DNA of 64,000 nucleotides from Rothia aeria. Lineage in GTDB: Bacteria; Actinomycetota; Actinomycetes; Actinomycetales; Micrococcaceae. Both the position numbers and the translations under genes were made by a program. Below, piece by piece: positions 55,263 to 63,736 of this stretch. The stretch covers positions 62,001-126,000 of the forward strand of contig AP017895.1 in assembly GCA_002355935.1 (NCBI GenBank). Reading direction: 5' to 3'. The notes beneath the pieces are model-generated. The model saw only the letters and a program-made list of their open reading frames with translations. It did no database searches and was not told the DNA's origin. Numbering within the stretch: position 1 is the first letter of the stretch; every line of letters starts with the position of its first letter.

Positions 55263-55343
55263 TATAATAAGCGAATTCTGCAATTTCAATTCAATAAACC
55301 GATATAAGTAACTCAAGATATGTGGTGAGTCTATCTTAACGGT

Positions 55344-55378
55344 TTGGGGCGGGTACATGATGTACCCGCCCCAATCTT
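55344..55378 (+). terminator. terminator of the WXG100 gene
   Basis: Arms TTGGGGCGGGTACAT (55344-55358) and inverse (55360-55374), followed by TCTTTT. Confidence 0.85.
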
Positions 55379-55539
55379 TTAACCTGCTACCATCCCAGCA
55401 CCCGCAGGCCCGTGCTTCGCCCCCTTCTGGGCGCAGGCTCACCCGCCCGAACGTACCGAACCGGCCAGCGCCGCACTTTTGGCGGCTGCTAGCCAGCAGC
55501 ACACAGCGGATCCTGTGAGGCTGGGCGCGGCAGGTGAAA

Positions 55540-56664
55540 CTAGCCGGGTATGGCGGTATCCTGCCTGAACCGCAGGCGCCAGGAGCCCACCTGCGCATCA
55601 TAATGCCATAGGCTGGAACGGTTCACCCGACCGCGCGCGGTATCCACCACCGCCATCACCAGCACATTCGCGGTGTCTACCAGTTCCACTACGCGGTGAG
55701 TTGGTTCCCCGCGTTGAGTAAACGCGCGGGCACGGTACTCGATGGTGGAGGCTCGCGAAACCGGGCGGCCAGCAGAGGTAATCCACACCAGGTTCTCGTC
55801 CAGCAGCTCGGCGATTTCCTCCTCGCCCATGGCCGCGCCGTTGGCTTCAAGCTCTTCTTCTGCGGCAAGCGCCTCATCAGGGTCGGCGGTGAGCTGTTGC
55901 TGTGTCTGCTGTGGGCTCTGAATATGAGCGGCCTGCTCGTGCCGCTCGGCTCGCTGCGCAGCCTGCGCTAATTTCTCCTTACGCTCCGCCACCGCCTGCG
56001 GGTCGGGGCAGCAACAGCAGAGGCGGGTTTGAGCACACCGTTGAGTTTGAGGGCGTTGAATCCTTCACGGGCCTGCTGCGCCTGCTCCATCGTGAACTCT
56101 TCAACGCTCAGATGCGCATCTGCTGAGGGCCCTGCTCAGGCTCGGCCTCCGCAGCCGGAGCCTGCCCGTCGGAGGCCCCTGAAGATGCCCCAGCAGCCGC
56201 ACCAAAGCCCGGGCCGGCATCCGGTGCGTTCCCCTGCTGGTACGCCTGCGCGGCGGCGTTTGCGCGCGCATCAGCGGCCTCGTTCAGTTCGTGGCCGGAG
56301 TGGCCCTTGACCCACACCAGCTGATAGTCACGCCCAGCGGTGGCAGCATCCAGCTCTTGCAGCAGTTCACGGTTCAACACCGGCTTGCCGTCGGCTTTTT
56401 TCCAGCCGCGGCTCTTCCAGCCGGGCATCCACTTGGTGAGGGAATTAATCACATACTGGCTGTCGCAGTACACCACAAGTTTACGTTCGGGCATGTGCGC
56501 GGTCGCCTCAAACAGGTCAAGGACAGCCTTCAGCTCACCCATATTGTTGGTGCCGTGCTCCCAGCCCCAGCCGCCCAGTGATTGTCGTCAATGTACCAGG
56601 CCCATCCCGCCGGGCCGGGGTTGCCCAGCGCCGAACCGTCAGCAGCCGCAATAATCTCGCTCAT
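55540..56664 (-). CDS. RNase HI fused to NTF2-like (DUF4440-type) domain, three frameshifts
   Basis: N-terminal ribonuclease HI removes RNA of RNA-DNA hybrids: MSEIIAAADGSALGNPGPAG (first catalytic Asp), GTNNMGELKAVLDLFEA (Glu), VYCDSQYVINSLTKWMPGWK (Asp), VWVKGHSGHELNEAADARAN (His and Asp). A Pro/Ala/Gly linker is followed by a helical segment (VEEFTMEQAQQAREGFNALK) and an NTF2-like C-terminal domain: EEEIAELLDENLVWITSAGR, RVNRSSLWHYDAQVGSWRLR. Breaks at 56565-56568, 56127-56132 and 56005-56008 are each repaired by one base, giving 375 residues. The same fusion exists in related Micrococcaceae. The gene is convergent with the WXG100 gene. Confidence 0.8.
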
Positions 56665-56760
56665 GCACTCGACTTTACCCTACCGGCGGGTACAAACAGT
56701 GACATGTTCGTCATGCACATATCTGCATATTTTCCCTCTGGCGGGAGTAGACTATAGAGC

Positions 56761-57752
56761 ATGATCACCACTGTCTCTACTTCCGGCGGTGCACAGGTGG
56801 CGGTATTTGCCTTGCCCACACGCACCATGTACAGCGGCCTGCGGGTCAGCTGGCTCAGCTACCTAGGTGCGGCTGAACAACGCCGCGCCGCCGAATTGCC
56901 CACCCCCGTCGGGGCGGTCAGCTACCTCTCCACCCAGGCGCTCATGCGCTCTATGGCGGCATGCCGACTGGGGTTGCCTCCAGCGCGGCGCACACGATCG
57001 AAGTGGATCGTACCTGCACCCTATGCAACAGCACCAAGCCGCACGGCAAACCCCGCATTGAAGGCATGAACTTCAATATGTCGCAGGTTTCATCCCTGGC
57101 GGTGGGCGGGTTCTGCCCCGACGATACGCAGGTGCTCGGGGTTGATCTTGAGCCCCGTCGAGACCGCCTATTCCCCGGGTTCGCGCGGGTGGCGCTATCA
57201 CTGCGTGAACGTGAAATATATGAGACAACCACCGGTGAGGCACGCAACCTGCTGGGGGTGGCGTTATGGACCGCGAAAGAGGCAGTGCTCAAAGCCACCG
57301 GCCACGGGCTGAGCGTCTCCCCGGCGGCGGTGCGCGTATTTTTCAGCGACTCCCTAACAGACCAACTGGCAGAGGCTTTCGAGGCATCCCGAGAGTCAGC
57401 TGACGAAGAGGTGACGGCCGCATCCGTCTGCTCCGCGCGCGCAGTGTTCACCGTGCCTTCACGGGATAACAGCGACACCACGGAAGAACGGTCGTTCTAT
57501 ATCACCTGGACGGCGCTCACCCTACATCCCGAGAAGCAGCCCGCCCACAACAACCCACAGAACACCAACCCGGCGCACGGCAGCGACGTCGCTGCCGAAC
57601 AATTCCTCCTAGCCACCGCAACTGAAGGGGTGCCCAACAGCGTGCACGTACACCCGGTGGCCACCCCCGTTGAGCTGCGCAATAACCTGGCGCCGCTCAC
57701 TTTTTCCCAGCTGCCCACCATGAGGATGGGGACTAACACCGTCACCGCCTAA
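56761..57752 (+). CDS. 4'-phosphopantetheinyl transferase, one frameshift
   Basis: Activates carrier proteins by attaching phosphopantetheine. Two frames join with one G at 56970-56973: MAACRLGVASSAAHTIEVDR; total 330 residues. Signature motifs: VLGVDLEPRR (metal-binding Asp and Glu), NLLGVALWTAKEAVLKATGH (the WxxKEA motif). N-terminal part: FALPTRTMYSGLRVSWLSYL; KPHGKPRI is the usual PPTase segment. Longer C-terminus than Sfp. Divergent in role from AcpS; next to entC/A/B it is probably the EntD-like activator of siderophore synthetases. It is convergent with entC. Confidence 0.87.
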
Positions 57753-57811
57753 CCGCCCCTGCCGTATACTGGCGCACCGGGCGGCGCAGTGAAAGACGAT
57801 GAGGAAGCGCC

Positions 57812-58939
57812 CTACGCCGCCGGGGGCTCTTCAGGGAGTGTATTAATCCCCAGCGCACGCCCGAAGCTGCGCAGCTTCGTGCCGGTTTCGGTGTGTTCCA
57901 GCACCGGGTCTGATTTAGCCACAATGCCCGCGCCCGCGTAGAGGATGGCGGTTTGCGCATCAACTTCAGCGCAGCGCAGCACGAGCGCCCACTGGCCGCT
58001 TCCGTCCGCGTTCATATAGCCAACAAGCCCGCCGAAATAGTCGCGGCTAAACGGCTCAAGTTCGGTAATCATACGCCGCGCAACCTCGGTGGGGGTGCCG
58101 CAGATCGCGGGGGTCGGGTGAATGGCGTGCGCACCGTCCAGGCAGGTCATACCCTGCTTGAGCACACCTGAGATGGGGGTGCCTAAATGCCACAGCTGCG
58201 GGGTTTGCAGAAGCGAAGGTTCCTCAGGAATAGTGAGCTGGCGGGTCATGGGTTCCAGTTGCGCGCGAATATCGGCGATAACGGTCGCATGTTCGCCACG
58301 GTCCTTCGGTGAAGCCATAAGCCGCCGCCCAATAGCCTCATCCTCGGTGCTGCCGCGTTCGGCGATGCGCGGGGCGCTGCCCGCCAACGGGTGCGTTTTG
58401 AAAGCACTGCCTTCCCCGGTGTCTGGTTCAGTACTGAAAATCAGTTCCGGGGAGGCACCCATCAGGTACGGGTGTTCCAACCCGCGATGCCCCTGCGGCA
58501 GTTTGACGCTAAAAACAAACGTGTTGGGCTGCTGTGCGCGCAGGTTGTTATACACCCCGGCAAGGTCGAGTGTGCCCGGCGCATAATCGGCGCGCAGCAG
58601 GCGAGAGAGCACGACCTTATCCAGCTGATGCGCCTTCATACGCTCAACGGCGGTCGCCACCGCCTGCCGATACCCGGGGTTTTCGCGGCCCTCAATCTGC
58701 GTTGGTTCGGCGAGCGTAACCTCGTGCTCGGGCACCGGAATGTCGTCGATCTGCAGGCGTTCGGGCACAAAGAGATGCGCGGGGGCGTTCGGGTCGAAAG
58801 GAATCAGACCGACCACGGCGGTACCGGCGGATTCGGCGGCGGCGTGCGCCTGCTGCGGGGTGACCTGACGGAGGGAACCGGCGGTGCGCATCACGCGGGT
58901 GCCGGTGGCAAACATGAAATCGGGCAGGGTAGTGCTCAC
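57812..58939 (-). CDS. entC: isochorismate synthase (EntC/DhbC-like)
   Basis: Converts chorismate to isochorismate, first step to 2,3-dihydroxybenzoate. 375 residues, chorismate-binding fold. Motifs: VERMKAHQLDKVVLSRLLRA near 100, HPYLMGASPELIFST, KTHPLAGSAPRI (conserved Lys-Thr-x-Pro), EHATVIADIRAQLEP, HAIHPTPAICGTPTEVARRM and YAGAGIVAKSDPVLEHTETG. The family Glu and catalytic Lys positions are kept. Last gene of the entB-entA-entC set, 24 bases after entA. The GTG start at 58939 is from the open frame. Confidence 0.9.
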   Translation of the reverse strand: MSTTLPDFMFATGTRVMRTAGSLRQVTPQQAHAAAESAGTAVVGLIPFDPNAPAHLFVPERLQIDDIPVPEHEVTLAEPTQIEGRENPGYRQAVATAVERMKAHQLDKVVLSRLLRADYAPGTLDLAGVYNNLRAQQPNTFVFSVKLPQGHRGLEHPYLMGASPELIFSTEPDTGEGSAFKTHPLAGSAPRIAERGSTEDEAIGRRLMASPKDRGEHATVIADIRAQLEPMTRQLTIPEEPSLLQTPQLWHLGTPISGVLKQGMTCLDGAHAIHPTPAICGTPTEVARRMITELEPFSRDYFGGLVGYMNADGSGQWALVLRCAEVDAQTAILYAGAGIVAKSDPVLEHTETGTKLRSFGRALGINTLPEEPPAA

Positions 58940-58963
58940 AGATGATACAGCCTTTCGGGCCTG

Positions 58964-59731
58964 CTAGAGGGTCGCGCCGCCATCGGCAACAATGTTTTGC
59001 ATGCTGATATGCCGTGAGGCATCGCTAATGAGGAACGCATTCACCGCCGCAATATCGGCGGGGTCGGCGATGCGCCCGAGCGGAATTCCCAGGCGGAAAG
59101 TCTCGGGGCTGCCCGCCACCGGCAGGGCGCTGAGGTCCTCGCCGCCCCAGGCGTCAGTCACCATGGGGGTGCGGGTGGTGCCGGGGCAGACCGTGTTCAC
59201 GCGAATACCGTGGCGCGCCAGCTGCAGCCCGAAGCTTGACGATACGCGCACCGCTGAGGCTTTCGAGGCCCCGTAAGCACCGAATTCAGCGCGGGGCACG
59301 CGGGCCGCATTGGAGGCGACCGTCACCAGCGAACGCGTGTTCTCAGGGGTTGCCTGTACCTGCTCAATCATAACGCGCGCAATCTCGCGCAGGCACAGGA
59401 AAACACCGTCAGCATTAACCGCGTGCAGCCGTTTCCAGTCCTCAAAAGAGGTGTCTAAGAGCGGCTGGCTGTGGGCAATCCCCGCCGCGAGCACGGCACC
59501 TTTAATGGGCTCCCCCATCTCAGCGGCGGCATGTGCGAGCGCCCGCACCGACTCTTCATCACCCACATTAACGGGGCTGTAGCGGAACGTGGTGTCGCTG
59601 TAGGCGGCGAATGACTCATGCGGGGTCTCCGCCAGATCGGCGGCGTACACCGAATAGTTATTCTTGATGAGTTCGTGTACGGTTGCCGCACCAATTCCGC
59701 CGTTCGCGCCGGTCACAATAACCCAGCTCAT
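58964..59731 (-). CDS. entA: 2,3-dihydro-2,3-dihydroxybenzoate dehydrogenase (EntA-like SDR)
   Basis: NAD-dependent short-chain dehydrogenase of 255 residues forming 2,3-dihydroxybenzoate. [20 protein letters not shown] is the Rossmann loop; the catalytic set is present: [20 protein letters not shown] (Ser region, Tyr and Lys of YxxxK), [14 protein letters not shown]. It overlaps entB by 4 bases (ATGA), so translation is coupled. Assignment as EntA rests on its position between isochorismatase and isochorismate synthase genes; by sequence alone other SDR functions are possible. Confidence 0.87.
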   Translation of the reverse strand: MSWVIVTGANGGIGAATVHELIKNNYSVYAADLAETPHESFAAYSDTTFRYSPVNVGDEESVRALAHAAAEMGEPIKGAVLAAGIAHSQPLLDTSFEDWKRLHAVNADGVFLCLREIARVMIEQVQATPENTRSLVTVASNAARVPRAEFGAYGASKASAVRVSSSFGLQLARHGIRVNTVCPGTTRTPMVTDAWGGEDLSALPVAGSPETFRLGIPLGRIADPADIAAVNAFLISDASRHISMQNIVADGGATL

Positions 59732-60428
59732 GCGATTACCTTCCCGGTTTCCGGCGCCCCGTCCGCGCCGGGGGCACCAGCGGTAATCTGCGCCAGCGCC
59801 TCGGCGGTGTCTAGCACGCGGGCGCATCGGCCCGAGGCGTATTCGCAGGCCATACGGTGCTCTTCCTCGGTGAAGTCGGCGAGCGCATCCGCCACCATGA
59901 ACGGCTGAATATCGCGCATGAACGCCTCCAGGGCGGTGGTGAGGCAGCCAATATGTGCGTACACTCCGCTGATGATGAGCTGGTCACGCCCAAGCTCTTT
60001 GAGCTGTTCTTCGAGCGGGGAGCGCACGAAGGCTGAGTAACGCCATTTGGTGAGCACAGTATCGGCCTCGGTGGGGCGAGCTCGTCAAGAATCTGGGCGC
60101 TTTCATCGTCCTGCAGGCCGTCGCCCCAGAAGTCGGTCAGCAGGCGCCTGTCGGCGGGGTTCTGGCGGGGCGGCTGGGCGGTGTAGTAGACCGGGATATT
60201 CGCCGCGTGTGCCGCATCCACTAGGCGGCGAATATTGGCAATGGCAATGTTGATTTGGGCGTCTGGGAGGGTTTGGCCGTTACGTTCCAGCTCAAAGGCG
60301 CGCACGAAATAGCGCTGCATATCGTGCACAAGAAGCGCAGCGCGAGCAGGATCGACCCGCCAATTCACGCGGTTCTGGTGTTCCTGGTCTCGGTACGAAT
60401 AGGGTGCAATTTTCTTGGGCAACGCCAC
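59728..60428 (-). CDS. entB: isochorismatase (EntB N-terminal domain-like), one frameshift
   Basis: Hydrolyses isochorismate to 2,3-dihydro-2,3-dihydroxybenzoate. Start GTG 60428 ([20 protein letters not shown]), with GGGGGAG seven bases before it. Motifs: [11 protein letters not shown] (catalytic Asp), [34 protein letters not shown] (catalytic Lys) and [20 protein letters not shown] (Cys). One C at 60073-60076 joins the frames, giving 233 residues. It lacks the C-terminal aryl carrier domain of full EntB: residues after the catalytic domain are a short Ala/Gly tail. The carrier must be elsewhere. First gene of the operon; iron-box half sites lie upstream. Confidence 0.87.
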
Positions 60429-60794
60429 GGATGACTCCCCCGTCTTTTGTATGGTTGGTGAATGACGTGCCAGCGGCGCGCACGTACGATTAAATATTAG
60501 GACATCCTGACCTAACCTGCATCTTTGGGGGTGGTGATTACGCCCCGAAAAGAAAATATAGCAAAGGCCCCTGACAGCGGTGAACAACTGTTCACCTCAT
60601 GCCGGGGCCTTTACTACATACACCGGGTGACAACGCGGCAGCCAGCACCACGAAGACAACACACACAGCCAGCGGGGCGTAAAACCGCCCCGGCTCACAG
60701 CTTGAACGACGGTCCCACACCCGCAGAATAGCGCTCGCGTGGGCGGGCAGGCGTACTGGCTGGGCGCGCCGCCCACGGGTTTTAGGCTACGGGG
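60429..60794. other. intergenic region: ent promoter and RclA terminator
   Basis: No gene. 60562-60617 holds a hairpin with AAAGGCCCC and GGGGCCTTT ends around GGTGAACAACTGTTCACC, suitable as terminator for the flavoprotein gene. 60490-60530 holds the candidate iron box. Confidence 0.6.
60505..60525 (-). promoter_or_regulatory. candidate DtxR/IdeR site upstream of entB
   Basis: The minus strand reads GCAGGTTAGGTCAGGATGT: the half site AGGTTAGG is perfect against TTAGGTTAGGCTAACCTAA; the other half is poor. A second TTAGG lies 10-15 bases away. It sits about 80-95 bases before entB. Coordinates approximate. Confidence 0.4.
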
Positions 60795-62201
60795 CTAGGC
60801 CACAGGTTGGGCCACTGCCAGCACCTCATTCAACCCCTCGGTAATTGAGGGGTGAGTGTAAATTTCATCACGTAGCTGCGATGCCGTAATATTGTGGCGC
60901 ATTGCCAACGCCACAAGATTGATAACCTCCATAGACTCGACCACCAGCAGCTGAGCGCCAAGAATCTGGTCAGTCTCCGCGTCAATCACGAACTTCATGA
61001 TGCCGCGCGGGTTTTCCAGGGTCTTCGCACGCGGCATGGCGGCGATAGCGGCAACAGGCTTGGCGGCAACCTTGATGGTGTGACCGGCGGCGAGCGCATC
61101 ACGCTCAGTGAGGCCGATGGACGAGAGCGGCGGGTTCATGTAGATGGTTGCGGCAACCGCCTGGCGGTCCTTCGTGGAGCGGGAACCGTCACCGAGCAGC
61201 TGCGAGAGCACCACGCGGTAGTCATCCAGCGAAATGTAGGTGAACTGCGGGCCGCCGTTAACGTCGCCGAGCGCAAAAATATTCGGTGCCGTGGTGCGCA
61301 GGTGCTCGTCGACAGCGATTGCGCCGTGCTCGGTGGTTTCGATGCTCGTGTTCTCAAGCCCCAGCCCCTCGGTGGCAGGTTTGCGCCCGGTTGCAACCAT
61401 CACGTAATCCACCTCAAGGTGCTTGGACGCACCCTCAGAGTCCAGGTAGTTCACGGTCACGGAGTCGGCGTTATCGGTTACAGACTCTACGCGAACGCCC
61501 GCGTGAGCGGTAATGCCTTGGTCGGCGATAATCTCGCGTGCCGCCTGGGCGACGTCGTCATCGTAACGCCCGAAAAGCGCGGGAGCGCCTTCAAGCAGGG
61601 TTACTTTGGTGCCGTAGGAGGAGAAAATACCGGCGAACTCGACGCCGATAGGACCGCCGCCGATAATGCCCAGGCGTTTCGGGCGCGGGGTGAGCTTCTG
61701 CAGTTCGGTGGAGGTGAGCACGCGCTTCGATTCGCGGGCGCCCGGGATAGGCGGGATAGTCGCCACGGCACCGGTGTTGATGATAAAACAGTCGGCGGTG
61801 ACGACCAGTTTGTCCTCGCCCGCGGTGACCTCAACCTCGGTGTCTGAGAGGAACCGTGCGTGACCGTCAATGAGTTTGGCGGTGGCGTTCGATTCGAGGA
61901 TTTCGCGGTTCTTCGCGCGCATGGCACCGGTGAGTTTGTCGCGGAAAATCACGGCGCTCTCGTAGGCGGCGTTCGCAGCTTCGGCATTGTGCTCGCCGAG
62001 GGCACGGAATTCGTCAGCCCGGTGCACAAGCGCCTTGGTGGGCACGCAGCCGATATTGATGCAGGTGCCGCCGTACATGTTTGAGGACTGCTCGATCAGG
62101 GCAACGTTCTTGCCGGTTTTCGCGTAGGCGCCAGCAAGGGTTTTGCCGCCTTTGCCGAAGCCGATAACGACCATATCGAAGTGAAGGCGCGCGGTAGTCA
62201 T
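60795..62201 (-). CDS. RclA-like pyridine nucleotide-disulfide oxidoreductase
   Basis: 468-residue FAD flavoprotein with redox-active disulfide. MVVIGFGKGGKTLAGAYAKT (FAD loop, with the FGKxGKT form typical of RclA), GTCINIGCVPTKALVHRADE (disulfide CxxxxC), LGIIGGGPIGVEFAGIFSSY (NAD(P) loop), IFALGDVNGGPQFTYISLDD, and a dimerisation domain ending HPSITEGLNEVLAVAQPVA. E. coli RclA resists hypochlorous acid and reduces Cu(II). Mycothiol reductase and lipoamide dehydrogenase are alternatives; FGKGGKT and GTCINIGC favour RclA. Start 62201 follows GGGAG; a longer frame to 62300 is unlikely. Confidence 0.83.
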   Translation of the reverse strand: MTTARLHFDMVVIGFGKGGKTLAGAYAKTGKNVALIEQSSNMYGGTCINIGCVPTKALVHRADEFRALGEHNAEAANAAYESAVIFRDKLTGAMRAKNREILESNATAKLIDGHARFLSDTEVEVTAGEDKLVVTADCFIINTGAVATIPPIPGARESKRVLTSTELQKLTPRPKRLGIIGGGPIGVEFAGIFSSYGTKVTLLEGAPALFGRYDDDVAQAAREIIADQGITAHAGVRVESVTDNADSVTVNYLDSEGASKHLEVDYVMVATGRKPATEGLGLENTSIETTEHGAIAVDEHLRTTAPNIFALGDVNGGPQFTYISLDDYRVVLSQLLGDGSRSTKDRQAVAATIYMNPPLSSIGLTERDALAAGHTIKVAAKPVAAIAAMPRAKTLENPRGIMKFVIDAETDQILGAQLLVVESMEVINLVALAMRHNITASQLRDEIYTHPSITEGLNEVLAVAQPVA

Positions 62202-62361
62202 AGTGTTCTCCCGGTGAAGTTTGAGGTGTTCATAATTTGTGTCTGGTGTTCCGGTGAACTTCAACGGGCGGCGTATGGCATTTATTCCTGGGTTTTGCAA
62301 GAAAACATTAAGTTTTTTGACGCTGCGCTGGGGGCGGGTCGTCTACCTTATCTTATGCAGC

Positions 62362-62429
62362 CTAAAAAGAGCCTTTATGTGAATAAAGCGTTGGAAATCC
62401 CGCTTTATTCACATAAAGGCTCTTTTACA
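62362..62429. repeat. 68-bp intergenic palindrome, copy 3
   Basis: Left arm 62362-62390 (contains AGAGCCTTTATGTGAATAAA), loop 62391-62400 (TTGGAAATCC), right arm 62401-62429; 26 bases match perfectly and the outermost 3 do not. It lies 20 bases past the end of the minus-strand gene at 62450 and before the flavoprotein gene. Confidence 0.88.
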
Positions 62430-62449
62430 CCCAGCAGCGGGGGTGTAAG

Positions 62450-63079
62450 CTACCGCGACACCACACTCACGCGCTCGCACTGATGCTCCCCCGACTCGAT
62501 AAGGTCAAGCACGGCGACCGCAAAATCCGCATAGCTGATTTCGCTCTGCCCGGCAGCATTCATCGTCAGCACATCGCCTGCCAGCTGGTATTCACCCGTG
62601 CGCTCACCCTCAGGGTTAAACACCAGGGCCGGGCTCAGGTACGTCCAGGCAACATCGTCGCGGATGCGCAGCGCATCATACGCCTGCGCCATCGCGGTAG
62701 CCAGCGGCTTGAATTCTTCGGGCATGGCGGGCGAGTCTACAAGCCGCTGATCCGTGGTCGAGTCGGGGTAGAGGCTGCCAGCGCTGCCGATAACGAGCAG
62801 ACGGGTTTGGGTGCCGCTGAGCGCATCCGCAAGATGGACTAGGTGATCCTTGTGCAGGTGCAGGCTCTCGGGAGTCCACGCGCCGAAGGCGTCTACTACC
62901 GCATCGAACCCAGACAGGTCGCTGCGAGTGAGCGCGAAAACGTCCTTGATGAGCGTGTGCTGCGCCTGGGTGGGGTGTTCGGACCGCATGATAGCGGTAA
63001 CTTCATGCCCGCGTTCGACGGCTTCGCGCACGACGAGAGTACCGGACTTACCGTTTGCACCGATGACTGCGATTTTCAT
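62450..63079 (-). CDS. NAD(P)-binding NmrA/SDR-like protein
   Basis: 209 residues. MKIAVIGANGKSGTLVVREA gives the dinucleotide loop; AFGAWTPESLHLHKDHLVHL, LLVIGSAGSLYPDSTTDQRL and AWTYLSPALVFNPEGERTGE are typical of atypical SDRs acting as quinone or flavin reductases. It shares the fold but not close identity with the protein at 33827. Divergent from the HxlR regulator with 112 bases between, so probably its target. Confidence 0.8.
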   Translation of the reverse strand: MKIAVIGANGKSGTLVVREAVERGHEVTAIMRSEHPTQAQHTLIKDVFALTRSDLSGFDAVVDAFGAWTPESLHLHKDHLVHLADALSGTQTRLLVIGSAGSLYPDSTTDQRLVDSPAMPEEFKPLATAMAQAYDALRIRDDVAWTYLSPALVFNPEGERTGEYQLAGDVLTMNAAGQSEISYADFAVAVLDLIESGEHQCERVSVVSR

Positions 63080-63191
63080 GTTTCCTCCGCGATAAACGTT
63101 GTATTCTTAGGACGTATTCAACGCTACCGACGCGATAAACACCTGTGAAGACGGCACTTTAACGTGCCCCAGTTACCCCAAGGAAACTATT

Positions 63192-63545
63192 GTGACGGAC
63201 CAGTATCTTTACCAAAACGCCGAATTGCCGCAGTGCCCCGTCGAAACCACGCTGGAGGTTATTTCAACGCGCTGGGGTGCCCTTATTGTGCGCGATCTGC
63301 TCAACGGGCCCCTGCGCTATAAAGAGCTTCAGCGTTCGCTCGGCAATATTTCGCAGAAAGTGCTCACCGAGAACCTGCGCCAGCTTGAGGCTCGCGGAAT
63401 CCTCACCCGCACCGTCTACGAGCAGGTGCCGCCGCGCGTGGAGTATAAGCTGACCGAGCTGGGGCAGAGCATGCGCACCCTGTTCGATGCACTGTGGGCA
63501 TGGGGCGAGCACTACCAGGAGACCGTTACGCAGAGTCAGTTGTGA
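63192..63545 (+). CDS. HxlR family transcriptional regulator
   Basis: 117-residue winged-helix dimeric regulator. CPVETTLEVISTRWGALIVR with Cys-15, LRYKELQRSLGNISQKVLTE (recognition helix), LEARGILTRTVYEQVPPRVE (wing) and LTELGQSMRTLFDALWAWGE are hallmarks. The N-terminal Cys is the redox-sensing residue in QorR/HypR-like members. Starts at GTG 63192. Divergent from the NmrA-like gene; likely controls it in response to oxidants or quinones. Confidence 0.9.
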   Translation: MTDQYLYQNAELPQCPVETTLEVISTRWGALIVRDLLNGPLRYKELQRSLGNISQKVLTENLRQLEARGILTRTVYEQVPPRVEYKLTELGQSMRTLFDALWAWGEHYQETVTQSQL

Positions 63546-63736
63546 AAGAGCGGCGACGGTGAGCGTTATTGCGCCGGTTGGCCTTGGTACACCTCGGTTT
63601 TCTATTTTGGTGTTTGTTTTGCATCTGGCGGTTATTTAAGTCGCTGAATGCACAACAAACCCCAAAATAGATGTGCCTCTGCGCTTTGGAATCTAGACTG
63701 GTGGTAGACGTTTTTACCCCGAATGAAGGAGCCGCA

